Source of the DNA: Microbispora bryophytorum
GTDB taxonomy: Bacteria > Actinomycetota > Actinomycetes > Streptosporangiales > Streptosporangiaceae
DNA: 64,000 nt
Assembly: GCF_006874465.1 (NCBI RefSeq)
Contig: NZ_VIRL01000010.1
Span: 1-64,000, forward strand
Reading direction: 5' to 3'
Every line of letters starts with the position of its first letter. The first letter of the stretch is position 1. Below are positions 54,073-64,000 of this stretch, one piece after another. A program made the position numbers and the translations under genes. The notes below the pieces were generated by a model. The model was not told where the DNA came from. It made no database searches and saw nothing but the letters and a program-made list of their open reading frames with translations.

Positions 54073-55083
54073 GTGTTACCACTGTCGCCCGCGACGCCCA
54101 CCCCAGCGCCGACCGTGCCGGATCTCGATGTGATCGGCCAGCAGGTGGCAAAGGCGTGTGACAACAACGACGGCATCTTCTGCACCGTCCTGAACAGCAC
54201 CTTCCCGGAGAAGGACTTCCCCGCCTGGGTGCAGCTCGTGGCGGGCATCGTGGACGTGCTGCTGCTGATCGCCCTCATCCTGGCCGGAGCGCTGGTCGTC
54301 CGGAACGTCGTGCACCGGCTGATCACCCGGCTCACCGTGCGGGCCAGCGTCGGCGTCCTGCCGGAACGGCTGCGCGGCAAGAGCGTGCTGACGAGCACGG
54401 AGGCCGCGGCGGCGATCATGACGGAGCGCCGCAGGGCACGCGCCGAGACGATGGGCTCGGTGCTGCGGAGCCTCGCGTCCGTCGTGATCCTGGGCACCGC
54501 GGCGTTGATGGTCTTCGCGAAGCTCGGGGTCGAGCTGGCGCCGCTGCTCACGAGCGTCGGCATCATCGGTGTGGCGGTCGGCTTCGGCGCCCAGGAGCTG
54601 GTCAAGGACTTCATCGCCGGCATGTTCATGCTCCTGGAGGACCAGTACGGCGTGGGCGACGTGATCGACACCGGGGTGGCCGTCGGCACGGTGGAGGCCG
54701 TCACGCTCCGCATCACCCGCCTGCGCGATGCCGACGGCAAGGTCTGGTACGTGCGCAACGGCACGATCACCCGCATCGGCAACGAGTCGCAGGGCTGGTC
54801 GAGGGCTCTGGTGGACGTGCCGGTGCCGTACGACAGCGACGTGGCGACGGTCCGCGAACTGCTCAACGGCCTCGCACACGACATGTGGGAGGACCCGGAC
54901 TACCGGGACACGGTCATCGTCGAGGAGCCGCAGGTCTTCGGCCTTGAGTCGGTCTCGGGCTCGTCCGTCATCTTCCGGATCAGCGCGAAGACCGTGCCCG
55001 CGCGGCACCTGGAGGTCGCCCGGGAGCTGCGCCTTCGGGTGAAGCGGGCCTTCGACGACAAGAGCCTCGTCTTCGCGGCCTGA
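54073..55083 (+). CDS. mechanosensitive channel of the MscS family
   Basis: 336 residues. Membrane segments at about 55-77 (VAGIVDVLLLIALILAGALVV) and 140-180, then the pore helix (TSVGIIGVAVGFGAQELVKDFIAGMFMLLEDQYGVGDVI), which is the MscS signature, and the cytoplasmic beta/alpha domain. It opens under membrane tension to release solutes. The N-terminus is short and extracellular. The start is GTG at 54073 with AAGGGGGA upstream. Confidence 0.9.
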   Translation: MLPLSPATPTPAPTVPDLDVIGQQVAKACDNNDGIFCTVLNSTFPEKDFPAWVQLVAGIVDVLLLIALILAGALVVRNVVHRLITRLTVRASVGVLPERLRGKSVLTSTEAAAAIMTERRRARAETMGSVLRSLASVVILGTAALMVFAKLGVELAPLLTSVGIIGVAVGFGAQELVKDFIAGMFMLLEDQYGVGDVIDTGVAVGTVEAVTLRITRLRDADGKVWYVRNGTITRIGNESQGWSRALVDVPVPYDSDVATVRELLNGLAHDMWEDPDYRDTVIVEEPQVFGLESVSGSSVIFRISAKTVPARHLEVARELRLRVKRAFDDKSLVFAA

Positions 55084-55085
55084 CC

Positions 55086-55101
55086 CTTACCGTTCGGTAG
55101 C
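55086..55101 (+). promoter_or_regulatory. second copy of the 16-base palindromic motif, upstream of globin
   Basis: CTTACCGTTCGGTAGC, identical to the copy at the amidase start (38265-38280). It lies 17 bases before the globin GTG and 2 bases after the MscS stop. Likely a site for one regulator at both loci. Confidence 0.5.
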
Positions 55102-55118
55102 TGACTTAGGCTGAAACC

Positions 55119-55502
55119 GTGACCAGCGAGCAGACCCTGTCCTTCTACGAGGCGATCGGCGGTGAGGAGGCCTTCGAGCGCCTCGTCCACCGGTTCTACG
55201 AGGGCGTCGCGGAAGACCCCCTGCTGCGCCCGATGTACCCCGAGGAGGACCTCGCGGGCGCGGAGGAGCGGCTGCGCCTGTTCCTCATCCAGTACTGGGG
55301 CGGCCCGAGGACCTACAGCGAGCAGCGCGGCCACCCCCGCCTGCGGATGCGGCACGTGCCGTTCGTCGTCGATGAGGCGGCACGAGACGCCTGGCTCCGG
55401 CACATGGGCGACGCCGTACGCTCCCTCGGCCTGCCGGCCGAGCACGAGAACCAGCTGTGGGACTACCTCGTCTACGCCGCCCACAGCATGGTCAACGCAT
55501 AA
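55119..55502 (+). CDS. group II truncated haemoglobin
   Basis: 127 residues. Haem-binding 2-on-2 globin. [21 protein letters not shown] is the N-terminal start of the family, the proximal histidine is in [23 protein letters not shown], and the tryptophan in DAWLRHM is the conserved G8 residue of group II globins. Family roles include oxygen or NO chemistry. Often written glbO. Confidence 0.92.
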   Translation: MTSEQTLSFYEAIGGEEAFERLVHRFYEGVAEDPLLRPMYPEEDLAGAEERLRLFLIQYWGGPRTYSEQRGHPRLRMRHVPFVVDEAARDAWLRHMGDAVRSLGLPAEHENQLWDYLVYAAHSMVNA

Positions 55503-55532
55503 GTAACGGAAGCAGCGGGCAGCCAAAGACTC

Positions 55533-57083
55533 ATGGAAACAACCCCTTGGTGGCGTGATGCCGTTGTCTATGAGATCTATGTCCGCAGCTTCGCCGACGC
55601 CTCCGGCGACGGTACGGGCGACCTGGCGGGAATCCGCGACCGCCTGCCGTACCTCGCCGAGCTCGGCGTCGACGCGATCTGGCTGACCCCCTTCTATCCC
55701 TCCCCCATGGCCGACGGCGGCTACGACGTGGCGGACTACCGCGACGTCGATTCGTTGTTCGGGTCGCTGGCCGACTTCGACGACCTGGTCGCCGACGCGC
55801 ACGCGCACGGCCTGCGGCTGATGGTCGACATCGTGCCGAACCACAGCTCGTCGGCTCACCCATGGTTCCAGAAGGCCCTGGCGGCCCCCAGGGGCTCCCA
55901 GGAGCGCGAGCGGTACATGTTCAGGGACGGCGGCCCCGAGGGCGGTGGAAGCGGCCACGGAGAGCCGAACAACTGGCTGTCGACCTTCGGGGGCCCGGCC
56001 TGGACCCAGGTGCCCGACGGGCAGTGGTACCTCCACCTGTTCGCGCCCGAGCAGCCCGACTTCAACTGGCGCAACCCCGAGGTGCGGGAGGAGTTCCTCG
56101 ACGTCCTGCGGTTCTGGCTCGACCGGGGGGTGGACGGCTTCCGGATCGACGTCGCGATGGGCCTCATCAAGGCGGAGGGGCTGCCCGACACCGATCCGGG
56201 CTTCACCTCAAGGTCGCCGATCTGGAGCCGGCCGGAGGTGCACGACATCTATCGCGACTGGCGACGGGTGCTCGACTCCTATCCCGGCACCCGTGTCGCC
56301 ATCGGCGAGGTCTGGACCGACTCGGCCGAGGACCTCGCGTTGTACGTGCGGCCCGACGAGCTGCACCAGAGCTTCAATTTCGCCTGGTTGGAGGCCCCCT
56401 GGTCGGCCACGGCCTTCAGGAAGGTCATCGACGACACCCTCAAGGCCGTCGCCTCGCCGACCTGGGTGCTGTCCAACCACGACGTCGTACGGCACGTGAC
56501 CCGCTACGGCCAGGGGTCGCTCAACCCGCAGGCCGGTCCGGCCCGGGCCCGCGCGGCGCTGCTCTCCATGCTCGCCCTGCCGGGGTCGGCCTACCTGTAC
56601 CAGGGTGAGGAGCTCGGGCTGCCCGAGGTCACCGACCTGCCTCCGGAGGCGCGGCAGGACCCGATCTTCGCGCGGTCGAACGGCGAGGTGCCGGGCCGCG
56701 ACGGCTGCCGGGTGCCGCTGCCCTGGTCGGGCACCGAGCCGCCGTACGGCTTCGGGTCCGGCGGGTCGTGGCTGCCGCAACCGGCGAACTGGGCGGACCT
56801 CACGGCCGAACGGCAGGCGGCCGACCCGTCCTCGACGCTGTGGTTCTACCGACGGGCGCTGCAGACGCGGCGGGAGCTGCGCGGCACGCTGCCCGAAGCG
56901 ATCACCTGGCTGGAGTCGCCGGAGGAGACGCTGTTCTTCCGGCGGGGCCGGCTGCTCTGCGTGATCAACTGCGGCGAGGGCGCGGTGGCGCTCCCGCCCC
57001 ACGACCAGGTGCTGATCACCAGCGGCCCGCTCGACGGCACCGCTCTTCCCGCCGACACGGCGGCCTGGCTGCTCACCGGCTGA
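55533..57083 (+). CDS. glycoside hydrolase family 13, alpha-glucosidase type
   Basis: 516 residues. TIM-barrel enzyme acting on alpha-glucosides. The four GH13 regions are visible: DIVPNHSS, GFRIDVAMG (nucleophile Asp), IGEVW (acid/base Glu) and VLSNHDVVRH. No signal peptide, so it acts in the cytosol, most likely on maltose, trehalose-type or isomaltose oligomers. It starts 30 bases after the globin stop. No transporter is beside it. Confidence 0.92.
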   Translation: METTPWWRDAVVYEIYVRSFADASGDGTGDLAGIRDRLPYLAELGVDAIWLTPFYPSPMADGGYDVADYRDVDSLFGSLADFDDLVADAHAHGLRLMVDIVPNHSSSAHPWFQKALAAPRGSQERERYMFRDGGPEGGGSGHGEPNNWLSTFGGPAWTQVPDGQWYLHLFAPEQPDFNWRNPEVREEFLDVLRFWLDRGVDGFRIDVAMGLIKAEGLPDTDPGFTSRSPIWSRPEVHDIYRDWRRVLDSYPGTRVAIGEVWTDSAEDLALYVRPDELHQSFNFAWLEAPWSATAFRKVIDDTLKAVASPTWVLSNHDVVRHVTRYGQGSLNPQAGPARARAALLSMLALPGSAYLYQGEELGLPEVTDLPPEARQDPIFARSNGEVPGRDGCRVPLPWSGTEPPYGFGSGGSWLPQPANWADLTAERQAADPSSTLWFYRRALQTRRELRGTLPEAITWLESPEETLFFRRGRLLCVINCGEGAVALPPHDQVLITSGPLDGTALPADTAAWLLTG

Positions 57084-57092
57084 CCGCGCCCC

Positions 57093-57210
57093 GCCTCCGG
57101 ACCGGCCACCCTCTCCGGACCGGCCTTGGCTTCCCGACCGGCCTCCGCCTCCCGACCGGCCACCGGCTCCGACCGGGCCACCGTCTCCGGACCAGGCCAC
57201 CGCCTCCGGC
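57093..57210. repeat. degenerate 18-base tandem repeat between convergent genes
   Basis: Six to seven copies of a unit like GCCTCCGGACCGGCCACC, each with 1-5 changes. It fills the gap between the GH13 stop and the thioesterase stop. Confidence 0.75.
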
Positions 57211-57222
57211 CGTCGCGGCCGG

Positions 57223-57660
57223 TCACGGAGCGAGGGCGGTGAACCGCTTGAGGTAGGCGAGCTCGTCCTCGTCGAGCCTGCGGGGGCGGGCCTCCGCGGC
57301 GTCGTAGGCCACCAAGACCGTGCGTGCCTCGGCGTAGAGCGTCTCGTCGTCGCGGATCTCGTACGCGAGGGTGAAACGCACACTGGAGATCTCGGTGACC
57401 CACATCTCGACGCGGACGGGATCGGCGCGGAAGGTCAGGGGCCGCCGGTAGTCGATCTCATGCCGGGCGACCACCAGGTCCTGCCGGCGGCCGGCGAGCT
57501 CGCGCGGCCGCTCCCACAGCATGGACACCCGCGCGTCCTCAAGGTAGTCGAGGAAGCGGACGTTGTTGACGTGGCCGAAACTGTCGATGTCGGCGAAGCG
57601 CACCTTGCGCTCGAAGACGAAGCGGGTCAGCTGCTCTGGAGGATGGCGTAGCTCGGTCAC
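57223..57660 (-). CDS. acyl-CoA thioesterase (4HBT-like hotdog fold)
   Basis: 145 residues. FADIDSFGHVNNVRFLDYLEDARV is the catalytic-helix motif of the 4-hydroxybenzoyl-CoA thioesterase/YbgC group (aspartate and the HVNN line), with RFTLAYEIRDDETLYAEARTVLV after. Start GTG at 57660. Likely cytosolic hydrolysis of short acyl- or aryl-CoA. It follows ettA in the same direction. Confidence 0.9.
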   Translation of the reverse strand: MTELRHPPEQLTRFVFERKVRFADIDSFGHVNNVRFLDYLEDARVSMLWERPRELAGRRQDLVVARHEIDYRRPLTFRADPVRVEMWVTEISSVRFTLAYEIRDDETLYAEARTVLVAYDAAEARPRRLDEDELAYLKRFTALAP

Positions 57661-57682
57661 CGGTCAAACCTAACGGGCCCCC

Positions 57683-57707
57683 GTCCCCCGCCGTGGCGGC
57701 GGGGGAC
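57683..57707 (-). terminator. terminator of ettA
   Basis: Ten-base stem GTCCCCCGCC and its complement around GTGGC, 39 bases after the ettA stop, before the thioesterase start. Confidence 0.7.
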
Positions 57708-57745
57708 GCAGGCGACAGGCCCGCGAACGGGCGAGGGAACTCGGA

Positions 57746-59410
<1,665 letters not shown>

Positions 59411-59420
59411 ACCTTCAAGC

Positions 59421-60722
59421 CTAGGGGATCGCACCGGCAGCGCCGTCCGCGCTGCGCGGGGGTGGGGCCACTGGGGCGGCAGGGAGGCAGACCCTGTCCC
59501 TGCCGAGCTCCTTTGCACGGTAGAGCGCGAGGTCGGCCGCGGCCAGCAGTTCGATCAGGTCCTCACCGTGAACGTTCATGATGGCCACCCCGGCGGAGAC
59601 CGTGACCGTGACCATCGCCTGCTCGGTGGGGACCACCATCCGGCCGACGCGGGTGCGCAGCCGCTCGGCCACCCGTCTGGCCTCGTGGACGTCCGCGCCG
59701 GGCAGCAGCACGACGAACTCCTCTCCGCCGAACCGCCCCACCACGTCGTACTCGCGCAGCTGCGTCCGGAGGGTGGCCGCCATCTGGGCGAGGACCTGAT
59801 CGCCCACCAGGTGGCCGTAGGTGTCGTTGACCTTCTTGAAGTGGTCGATGTCGACCAGGACCAGCGCGAGGGCGTCCCCGGTCCGCTGGGCCCTGGCGAT
59901 CTCCGTGTCCGCCTCCCGCTGCCAGGCGGCCGCGTTCAGCAGGCCCGTCTTCGGATCCGTGCGGGCCGCGGCCTGGAGCTGGGCGTGCAGCAGGCTCCGC
60001 TGGAGAAGCACGACGGGCGGCAGCACGAGCAGCAGCAGCGCCAGATTGAGGCCGCAGACGACCGCGACGAGCACGCCGAGGCAGAGCTCGACCGCGTCGA
60101 GCAGGACGCGTTCGCGGTCCCACAGGACCTCGCACCAGCGGCCCTCCGGGTCGGACGCGTGCGCCGCCACCGCGATCAGTGCGGTGTTGAGCACCGTGAA
60201 CAGCACCGCGCAGGCCGCCGCGACCGCGATCGGCCCGCCCTCCCCCGCCGACAGGTGTGGCGGGACGTGGACCCAGTGATGGAAGACGACCGAGGCGGAG
60301 GCCGCCGCGAGTCCGATCGCCGCCGCGCTGAACACGCGGCGGTACAGCACGGTCGCCCGCACCCTGAGCTGCAGCAGGATCTGCATCGGTATGGGCGCGA
60401 GCAGGGCGTAGACCGGCGGAAGCAGGAACGCCACCGGCAACCACCAGGCGGACAGCAGGTCGCGGGACACACCGGCGGGCATGCCGAGGCGGCGGGTCGC
60501 CTCGATGCACACCGCACCGCACGCGGTGAGCGCCCCGAACATGGCGAGGTGGTGAGCGTGGAGCGGGGTCGCCTTCGCCAGCACCGCGATGAGGACCGCG
60601 TCGAAGGCCACGATCGCACACACGTAGGCCACGAGGGCGGGCGGCTGGGCCAGCAGCGGCCAGCGACTTCGCAAGCAGATCGCGCTTCGCGGCCTGGCCG
60701 AGGTCTGACCGGTTGCCGTCAT
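59421..60722 (-). CDS. membrane diguanylate cyclase (GGDEF)
   Basis: 433 residues. Six or so membrane helices (about 25-245) form a sensor, followed by a GGDEF domain (about 255-415). The active site is RFGGEEFVVLLPGAD, and an inhibitory I-site RxxD (REYD) lies five residues before it, so the enzyme is probably product-inhibited. It makes cyclic di-GMP. No EAL domain. It lies 10 bases upstream of ettA's start on the same strand. Confidence 0.93.
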   Translation of the reverse strand: MTATGQTSARPRSAICLRSRWPLLAQPPALVAYVCAIVAFDAVLIAVLAKATPLHAHHLAMFGALTACGAVCIEATRRLGMPAGVSRDLLSAWWLPVAFLLPPVYALLAPIPMQILLQLRVRATVLYRRVFSAAAIGLAAASASVVFHHWVHVPPHLSAGEGGPIAVAAACAVLFTVLNTALIAVAAHASDPEGRWCEVLWDRERVLLDAVELCLGVLVAVVCGLNLALLLLVLPPVVLLQRSLLHAQLQAAARTDPKTGLLNAAAWQREADTEIARAQRTGDALALVLVDIDHFKKVNDTYGHLVGDQVLAQMAATLRTQLREYDVVGRFGGEEFVVLLPGADVHEARRVAERLRTRVGRMVVPTEQAMVTVTVSAGVAIMNVHGEDLIELLAAADLALYRAKELGRDRVCLPAAPVAPPPRSADGAAGAIP

Positions 60723-60981
60723 CCCGCCCCCCAGTAGCCGAAGCCAGTCTCACGATGAGTAACACAATAGTTGCGGAGTGTGCGATGCGCGACGGGAACC
60801 ACTACCTTGGCACGATGGCCATCTGCATCCGATGGGCCGAGGAGGCGTCTGCGGCGGTTTACCCGACCTGCCTCGCGTCGGCTCCGGCGCAACCGGGTCG
60901 CGCAGGCTCCGCCCGTGCCCGCGGTGTCGCCCGGGGCGGCCAAGAGGCGGCCAAGAGCAGGCCGGCTCCACCCGCCGGATG

Positions 60982-61575
60982 CTACGCGGTGGGGGGAAGC
61001 GGCGGCAACGGCAGGGGCAGACCCGGCAGGCCGTCGACACTGGTCGCGACGTGCTCCTTCTTGTGGAAGTACGCGTCGAGCGACTCGTCGGTCTCGCGTT
61101 CGAACCGCGAGCCGTGCAGCGGACGGTCCCCTTCGTAGGTCATGAACGGGACGGCGTACCCGCACGTGTCACGGATCTTCTCGGCGGTCACGACGATGAT
61201 CGCGCGCAGGCCGTGCCGGGCCGGGTCGATGTCCGGAAAGTAGCGCATCAGACCGGCCCAACGGGGATCGTCGCGGAATACCGGCTCACCGCGACCGTGC
61301 ACCCGCACGATGGTGGGAGGGCCGTCGAAGGCGCACCACATCAGGCTGATGCGGCCGTTCTCGCGGAGGTGGGCGATCGTCTCGGCGTTGCTGCCGGCGA
61401 AATCCAGGTAGGCCACGGTGAGTTCGTCGATCACGGCGAACGAACCGGTCAGGCCCTTGGGTGAAAGGTTGACGGTGCCCTCGCCGGCCAGCGGCGCGGT
61501 CGCTGTGAAGAAGATGTGCTGCGCCTCGATAAAGGCGCGCAATCTGCCATCTATCCGCTCGTAGCTCTTCCCCAT
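60982..61575 (-). CDS. pyridoxamine 5'-phosphate oxidase-fold protein
   Basis: 197 residues. The flavin-binding split barrel pattern is FFTATAPLAGEGTVNLSPKGLTGSFAVID ... VAYLDFAGSNAETIAHLRENGRISLMWCAF. It ends with the proline-rich LPLPLPPLPPTA. Members bind FMN or F420; the substrate is not known. The 259-base gap before it (60723-60981) shows no gene. Confidence 0.85.
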   Translation of the reverse strand: MGKSYERIDGRLRAFIEAQHIFFTATAPLAGEGTVNLSPKGLTGSFAVIDELTVAYLDFAGSNAETIAHLRENGRISLMWCAFDGPPTIVRVHGRGEPVFRDDPRWAGLMRYFPDIDPARHGLRAIIVVTAEKIRDTCGYAVPFMTYEGDRPLHGSRFERETDESLDAYFHKKEHVATSVDGLPGLPLPLPPLPPTA

Positions 61576-61705
61576 GGCCCGATTATGACCGGGGCGCGAC
61601 GCAGAGGCGGGGACGGCGCGGTGGGAGCGAGGGCGTGGGAGCGGGGACGGCTCAGGGTCGCGAACACCGAAGTCCTCGGCGGGGTCCCACGACGAGGGAT
61701 GCGGG

Positions 61706-62644
61706 TCAGACGCCCGGCGGGGCGAGCACGATGTCGAAGCGCACCCTGGTCCAGGTGCCTTCGATCATCCGCCCGTCGGGGGTCGGAGTGCCGGCCGGCT
61801 GCCGCTCGAACTTCTTGATCAGCGACTCCTTGACCCCGAAGACGGAGTCGTTCCAGCCGATCGGGTCGCCCTCGGGAAAGATGTGCGTCACCAGCGTGCG
61901 CCCGTTCTCGTGGCTGACCATGAAGTGCAGGTGCGATGCCCGCAGCGGGGAGCGGCCGACCGCGGTGAGCATCTGCCCGACCGGGCCGTCGTCCGGGATC
62001 GGGTAGGGCGTCGGGGTCAGCGCCCAGAACCGGTAGCCGCCGTCCTCGGCCGAGAACAGGTGACCACGTGCGGAGCGCCTGGGCACGTCGTACTGCACGT
62101 CATAGAGGCCGGCCTCGTCGGCCTCCCAGACCTCGATGCGCGCGCCCTCGAGCGGGTTGCCGTCGGTGTCGGTCACCGTGCCCTCGACCCAGCAGGGCTC
62201 TCCCGGCGCGCCCAAGGCGACGTCGCCGCCGAGCCCGACGTGCGGGGCGTCCTCGACGAAGAACGGGCCGAAGACCGTCGCCTCCGTGGCGTCCTTGTAC
62301 GCCGCGTTGTTGACGTTGATGGTCTGCATTGAGGCACCGAGGGTGTCCGACAGCAGGATGAACTCCTGACGCACGTCGTCGGTGATGTGACCGGCCCTGG
62401 TGAGGAAGTCGATCGCGGCGCCCCACTCCTGCTCGGTCAGTCGCACCTCGCGGATGAAAGCGTGCAGGTGCTCGACCAGGGCGACCATCAGCTCCTTCAG
62501 CCTCGGGTCGGGGCAGTCGGCGAAGGAGGCGACGACGTTCTCGACCAGCTTGGCCTCGACGGCCTCCTGCCCGGCACCGATCTCCCGATGGACGCGGCCC
62601 TGAGTGCCGGCCTGGGCCGATCCCGGGTCCCCATGGATGCTCAT
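61706..62644 (-). CDS. hydroxyquinol 1,2-dioxygenase (intradiol ring-cleavage)
   Basis: 312 residues. Non-haem Fe(III) enzyme that opens hydroxyquinol to maleylacetate. An N-terminal dimerisation domain (about 20-110) precedes the catalytic beta-sandwich. The iron ligands are the Tyr in [10 protein letters not shown], the Tyr in [20 protein letters not shown], and the two His in [11 protein letters not shown]. The ATG at 62644 overlaps the stop of the maleylacetate reductase gene (ATGA), so the pair is an operon. Confidence 0.88.
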   Translation of the reverse strand: MSIHGDPGSAQAGTQGRVHREIGAGQEAVEAKLVENVVASFADCPDPRLKELMVALVEHLHAFIREVRLTEQEWGAAIDFLTRAGHITDDVRQEFILLSDTLGASMQTINVNNAAYKDATEATVFGPFFVEDAPHVGLGGDVALGAPGEPCWVEGTVTDTDGNPLEGARIEVWEADEAGLYDVQYDVPRRSARGHLFSAEDGGYRFWALTPTPYPIPDDGPVGQMLTAVGRSPLRASHLHFMVSHENGRTLVTHIFPEGDPIGWNDSVFGVKESLIKKFERQPAGTPTPDGRMIEGTWTRVRFDIVLAPPGV

Positions 62645-63693
62645 CGACGCTCTCCTTCCCACGCAGCACGCAACAGCGCAGTGAGGTTCTCTTCGGTCAC
62701 GGAGGTCGGGTTGCCGGCCGGTAGGGCGGCCATGATCGGCGCGACCGCCTTGGTGATGCCTTCTTCGGGCATCCCGTAGTCCTTCAGCGCACGCGGCGCG
62801 CCGACCTCCGCCCGCAGCGCCGCCAGCCCCTCGACGGCGGTGGCGGCGCCGAAGGCCGCCGCCATGCGCCGCTCGGCCTCGGGCGCGCCCGGAGCGTTGA
62901 AGGCCAGCACGTGCGGGAGCACGACGGCGTGGGTCTGCGCGTGGGGCAGGTCGAACATGCCGCCGAGCACGTGGCAGATCTTGTGGTGCAGTCCCGAGCC
63001 GGCCGACGCGAACGCGACCGCGGCGAGGTAGGCGCCGTACAGCGTCTGCTCGATGCCCTCGATCGCGCCGCCGTCCGCCGTGACGACGGGCAGCCCGGCG
63101 GTCAGTGCGCGGATGCCCTCGCCCGCCAGTGCCCGGTCGACCGGGTCCGCCCGCGGTCCCCACATCGAGTCGACGCAGTGGGCCAGCGCGTTGAGCCCCG
63201 ACGCCACGCTCATGTCCGCGGGCAGCAAGGTGAGCAGCCCGGCGTCGTAGACGATCGAGCGCGGCAGCACCTTGTCGTCGACGCCGGTGGTCTTGGTCCC
63301 GCCCTCGGTCAGGCCCCAGACGTTGGTCGCCTCGGAGCCCGCGTAGGTGGTCGGGACGGCGATGACCGGCAGGCCGGTCGTCATGGCGACGGCCTTGCCC
63401 AGCCCGGTGGCCGACCCCCCGCCCACGGTGACCACGACGTCGGCCTCGGCGGCCGCGGCGGCCCTTCGCGCCCGGCCGGCCACCTCGACCGGGACGTGCA
63501 TGACGACCTCCTCATGCCGCAGCACGACCGGCAGCCGTGTCGCGATCGGGTCGGCGAGGGCGGCCGCGCGGCCGGAGGCGATCAGCATGACCCGCCGGGC
63601 GCCGAGGAGGGAGACCTCCTCGGCCACGGCCTCCGGCGAGCCGCCGGAGGCGAAAACGACGCGCTGCGGCAGCGTCGCGTGGACGAACCTCAT
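62641..63693 (-). CDS. maleylacetate reductase
   Basis: 350 residues. Iron-type alcohol dehydrogenase superfamily. It reduces maleylacetate to 3-oxoadipate. The NAD(P) segment is [17 protein letters not shown], and the histidine-rich line [29 protein letters not shown] holds the active site. Its stop overlaps the dioxygenase start and its own start (63693) overlaps the stop of the upstream hydroxylase remnant, both as ATGA. Confidence 0.9.
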   Translation of the reverse strand: MRFVHATLPQRVVFASGGSPEAVAEEVSLLGARRVMLIASGRAAALADPIATRLPVVLRHEEVVMHVPVEVAGRARRAAAAAEADVVVTVGGGSATGLGKAVAMTTGLPVIAVPTTYAGSEATNVWGLTEGGTKTTGVDDKVLPRSIVYDAGLLTLLPADMSVASGLNALAHCVDSMWGPRADPVDRALAGEGIRALTAGLPVVTADGGAIEGIEQTLYGAYLAAVAFASAGSGLHHKICHVLGGMFDLPHAQTHAVVLPHVLAFNAPGAPEAERRMAAAFGAATAVEGLAALRAEVGAPRALKDYGMPEEGITKAVAPIMAALPAGNPTSVTEENLTALLRAAWEGERR

Positions 63694-63914
63694 GCCCGCC
63701 CCAGCAGCTTCGGCAGCGCCGCGCGCAGGGCGCCGGCCGGGTCGTCGGGCAGGCTCATCGCACGCCGGGCGATGTGCGCGTCGGGGCGGACCAGCAGCAC
63801 GCCTGACTCCTCTGTCTCTCGAAGTTTGGCCCGGTCATAGTACAGATCGGTGATTTCAGGACAGGGATCGACCCGGCCAAGACCCGTGAGGCCCTGAGGT
63901 CCGTGGACACCCCA
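63690..63914 (-). pseudogene. C-terminal remnant of an FAD-dependent aromatic hydroxylase
   Basis: The last 75 codons before maleylacetate reductase read ITDLYYDRAKLRETEESG and VLLVRPDAHIARR ... LPKLLGRA. This is the C-terminal end of flavoprotein monooxygenases such as resorcinol hydroxylase (normally 550-600 residues). An in-frame TAG at 63915 cuts it off, and no FAD-binding part is visible before the window edge. Codon use upstream of about 63820 is odd. The gene was likely truncated by insertion or deletion. Confidence 0.6.
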
Positions 63915-64000
63915 CTAAGCCGCCAGTGCGGGCGGGAGCCAGGCGGCGTCGCCGTTGTCCCGCACGGCACGCTCCGGGTCCGTCGCCCCGTCCGAGGCCG
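63915..64000 (-). CDS. 3' end of an unidentified gene, cut by the window edge
   Basis: On the minus strand an open frame enters from beyond 64000 and stops at 63915 (TAG). The visible end reads ATDPERAVRDNGDAAWLPPALAA. I do not recognise it. The sequence right after the stop (GGTGTCCACGGACC) resembles the ends of some insertion sequences, so this could be a transposase C-terminus, but that is a guess. Confidence 0.35.
   Translation of the reverse strand, partial: ASDGATDPERAVRDNGDAAWLPPALAA

Noticed and set aside
53634-54161. 175-codon open frame before the MscS gene
   Set aside because: Pro/Arg-rich, overlaps the MscS start and lacks a ribosome-binding site; looks like chance in G+C-rich DNA.

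Overview
The window is chromosomal DNA of a high-G+C actinobacterium, most likely of the family Streptosporangiaceae (Nonomuraea, Streptosporangium, Planomonospora type). This is inferred from codon use, the mycothiol-linked proteins, the tig-clpP1-clpP2-clpX-valS block, the WhiJ-like regulators, a ydaO-type riboswitch in front of a cell-wall gene, and a tiny gene resembling the actinobacterial ribosomal protein bL37. I see no phage, CRISPR array or complete insertion sequence. A possible insertion-sequence edge lies at the far right.

Layout. 1-7.7 kb holds protein quality control on the minus strand: tig, clpP1, clpP2, clpX and valS, with clear terminators and a ClgR-type box before clpP1. 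7.9-19.4 kb is mostly regulation and small metabolism: a WhiJ/Scr1-like HTH regulator divergent from an RsbW-like ATPase across a palindrome, tRNA-Gly and tRNA-Pro, a crotonase, a VOC protein, a DUF2087 protein, a trpB2-type synthase, a GAF-SpoIIE-HATPase protein, bL37, a DeoR-galT pair, and a c-di-AMP riboswitch before a secreted coiled-coil cell-wall protein. 19.4-29.7 kb has a TetR/NTF2 pair with twin operators, DinB-type proteins, a Tat-exported beta-lactamase-fold hydrolase, a site-2 protease (Rip1/RseP), an orphan response regulator facing a membrane SpoIIE phosphatase, and an Eis-like acetyltransferase. 29.7-47.6 kb is housekeeping: rpiB, def, aldehyde dehydrogenase, a mycothiol-type nitroreductase, pepN, amidase, NERD protein, ilvD, proline iminopeptidase, HNH nuclease and prolyl oligopeptidase.

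47.6-53.6 kb is the most unusual part. An HTH-TPR regulator, a GNAT acetyltransferase, an apparent 24-residue basic peptide gene and a TPR protein with a degenerate ATPase-like N-terminus lie on one strand with short gaps. The peptide stop and the TPR-protein start overlap by four bases (GTGA). It could be a peptide-signalling or small modified-peptide locus. It is followed by purU.

54-64 kb carries an MscS channel, truncated haemoglobin, GH13 glucosidase, thioesterase, ettA, a diguanylate cyclase, a PPOX-fold protein, and a hydroxyquinol dioxygenase/maleylacetate reductase pair. Just upstream of that pair lies only the C-terminal remnant of an FAD-dependent aromatic hydroxylase, so the resorcinol-type pathway looks broken here. 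Several gene ends in the window also carry short GC-rich tandem repeats that include the stop codon.
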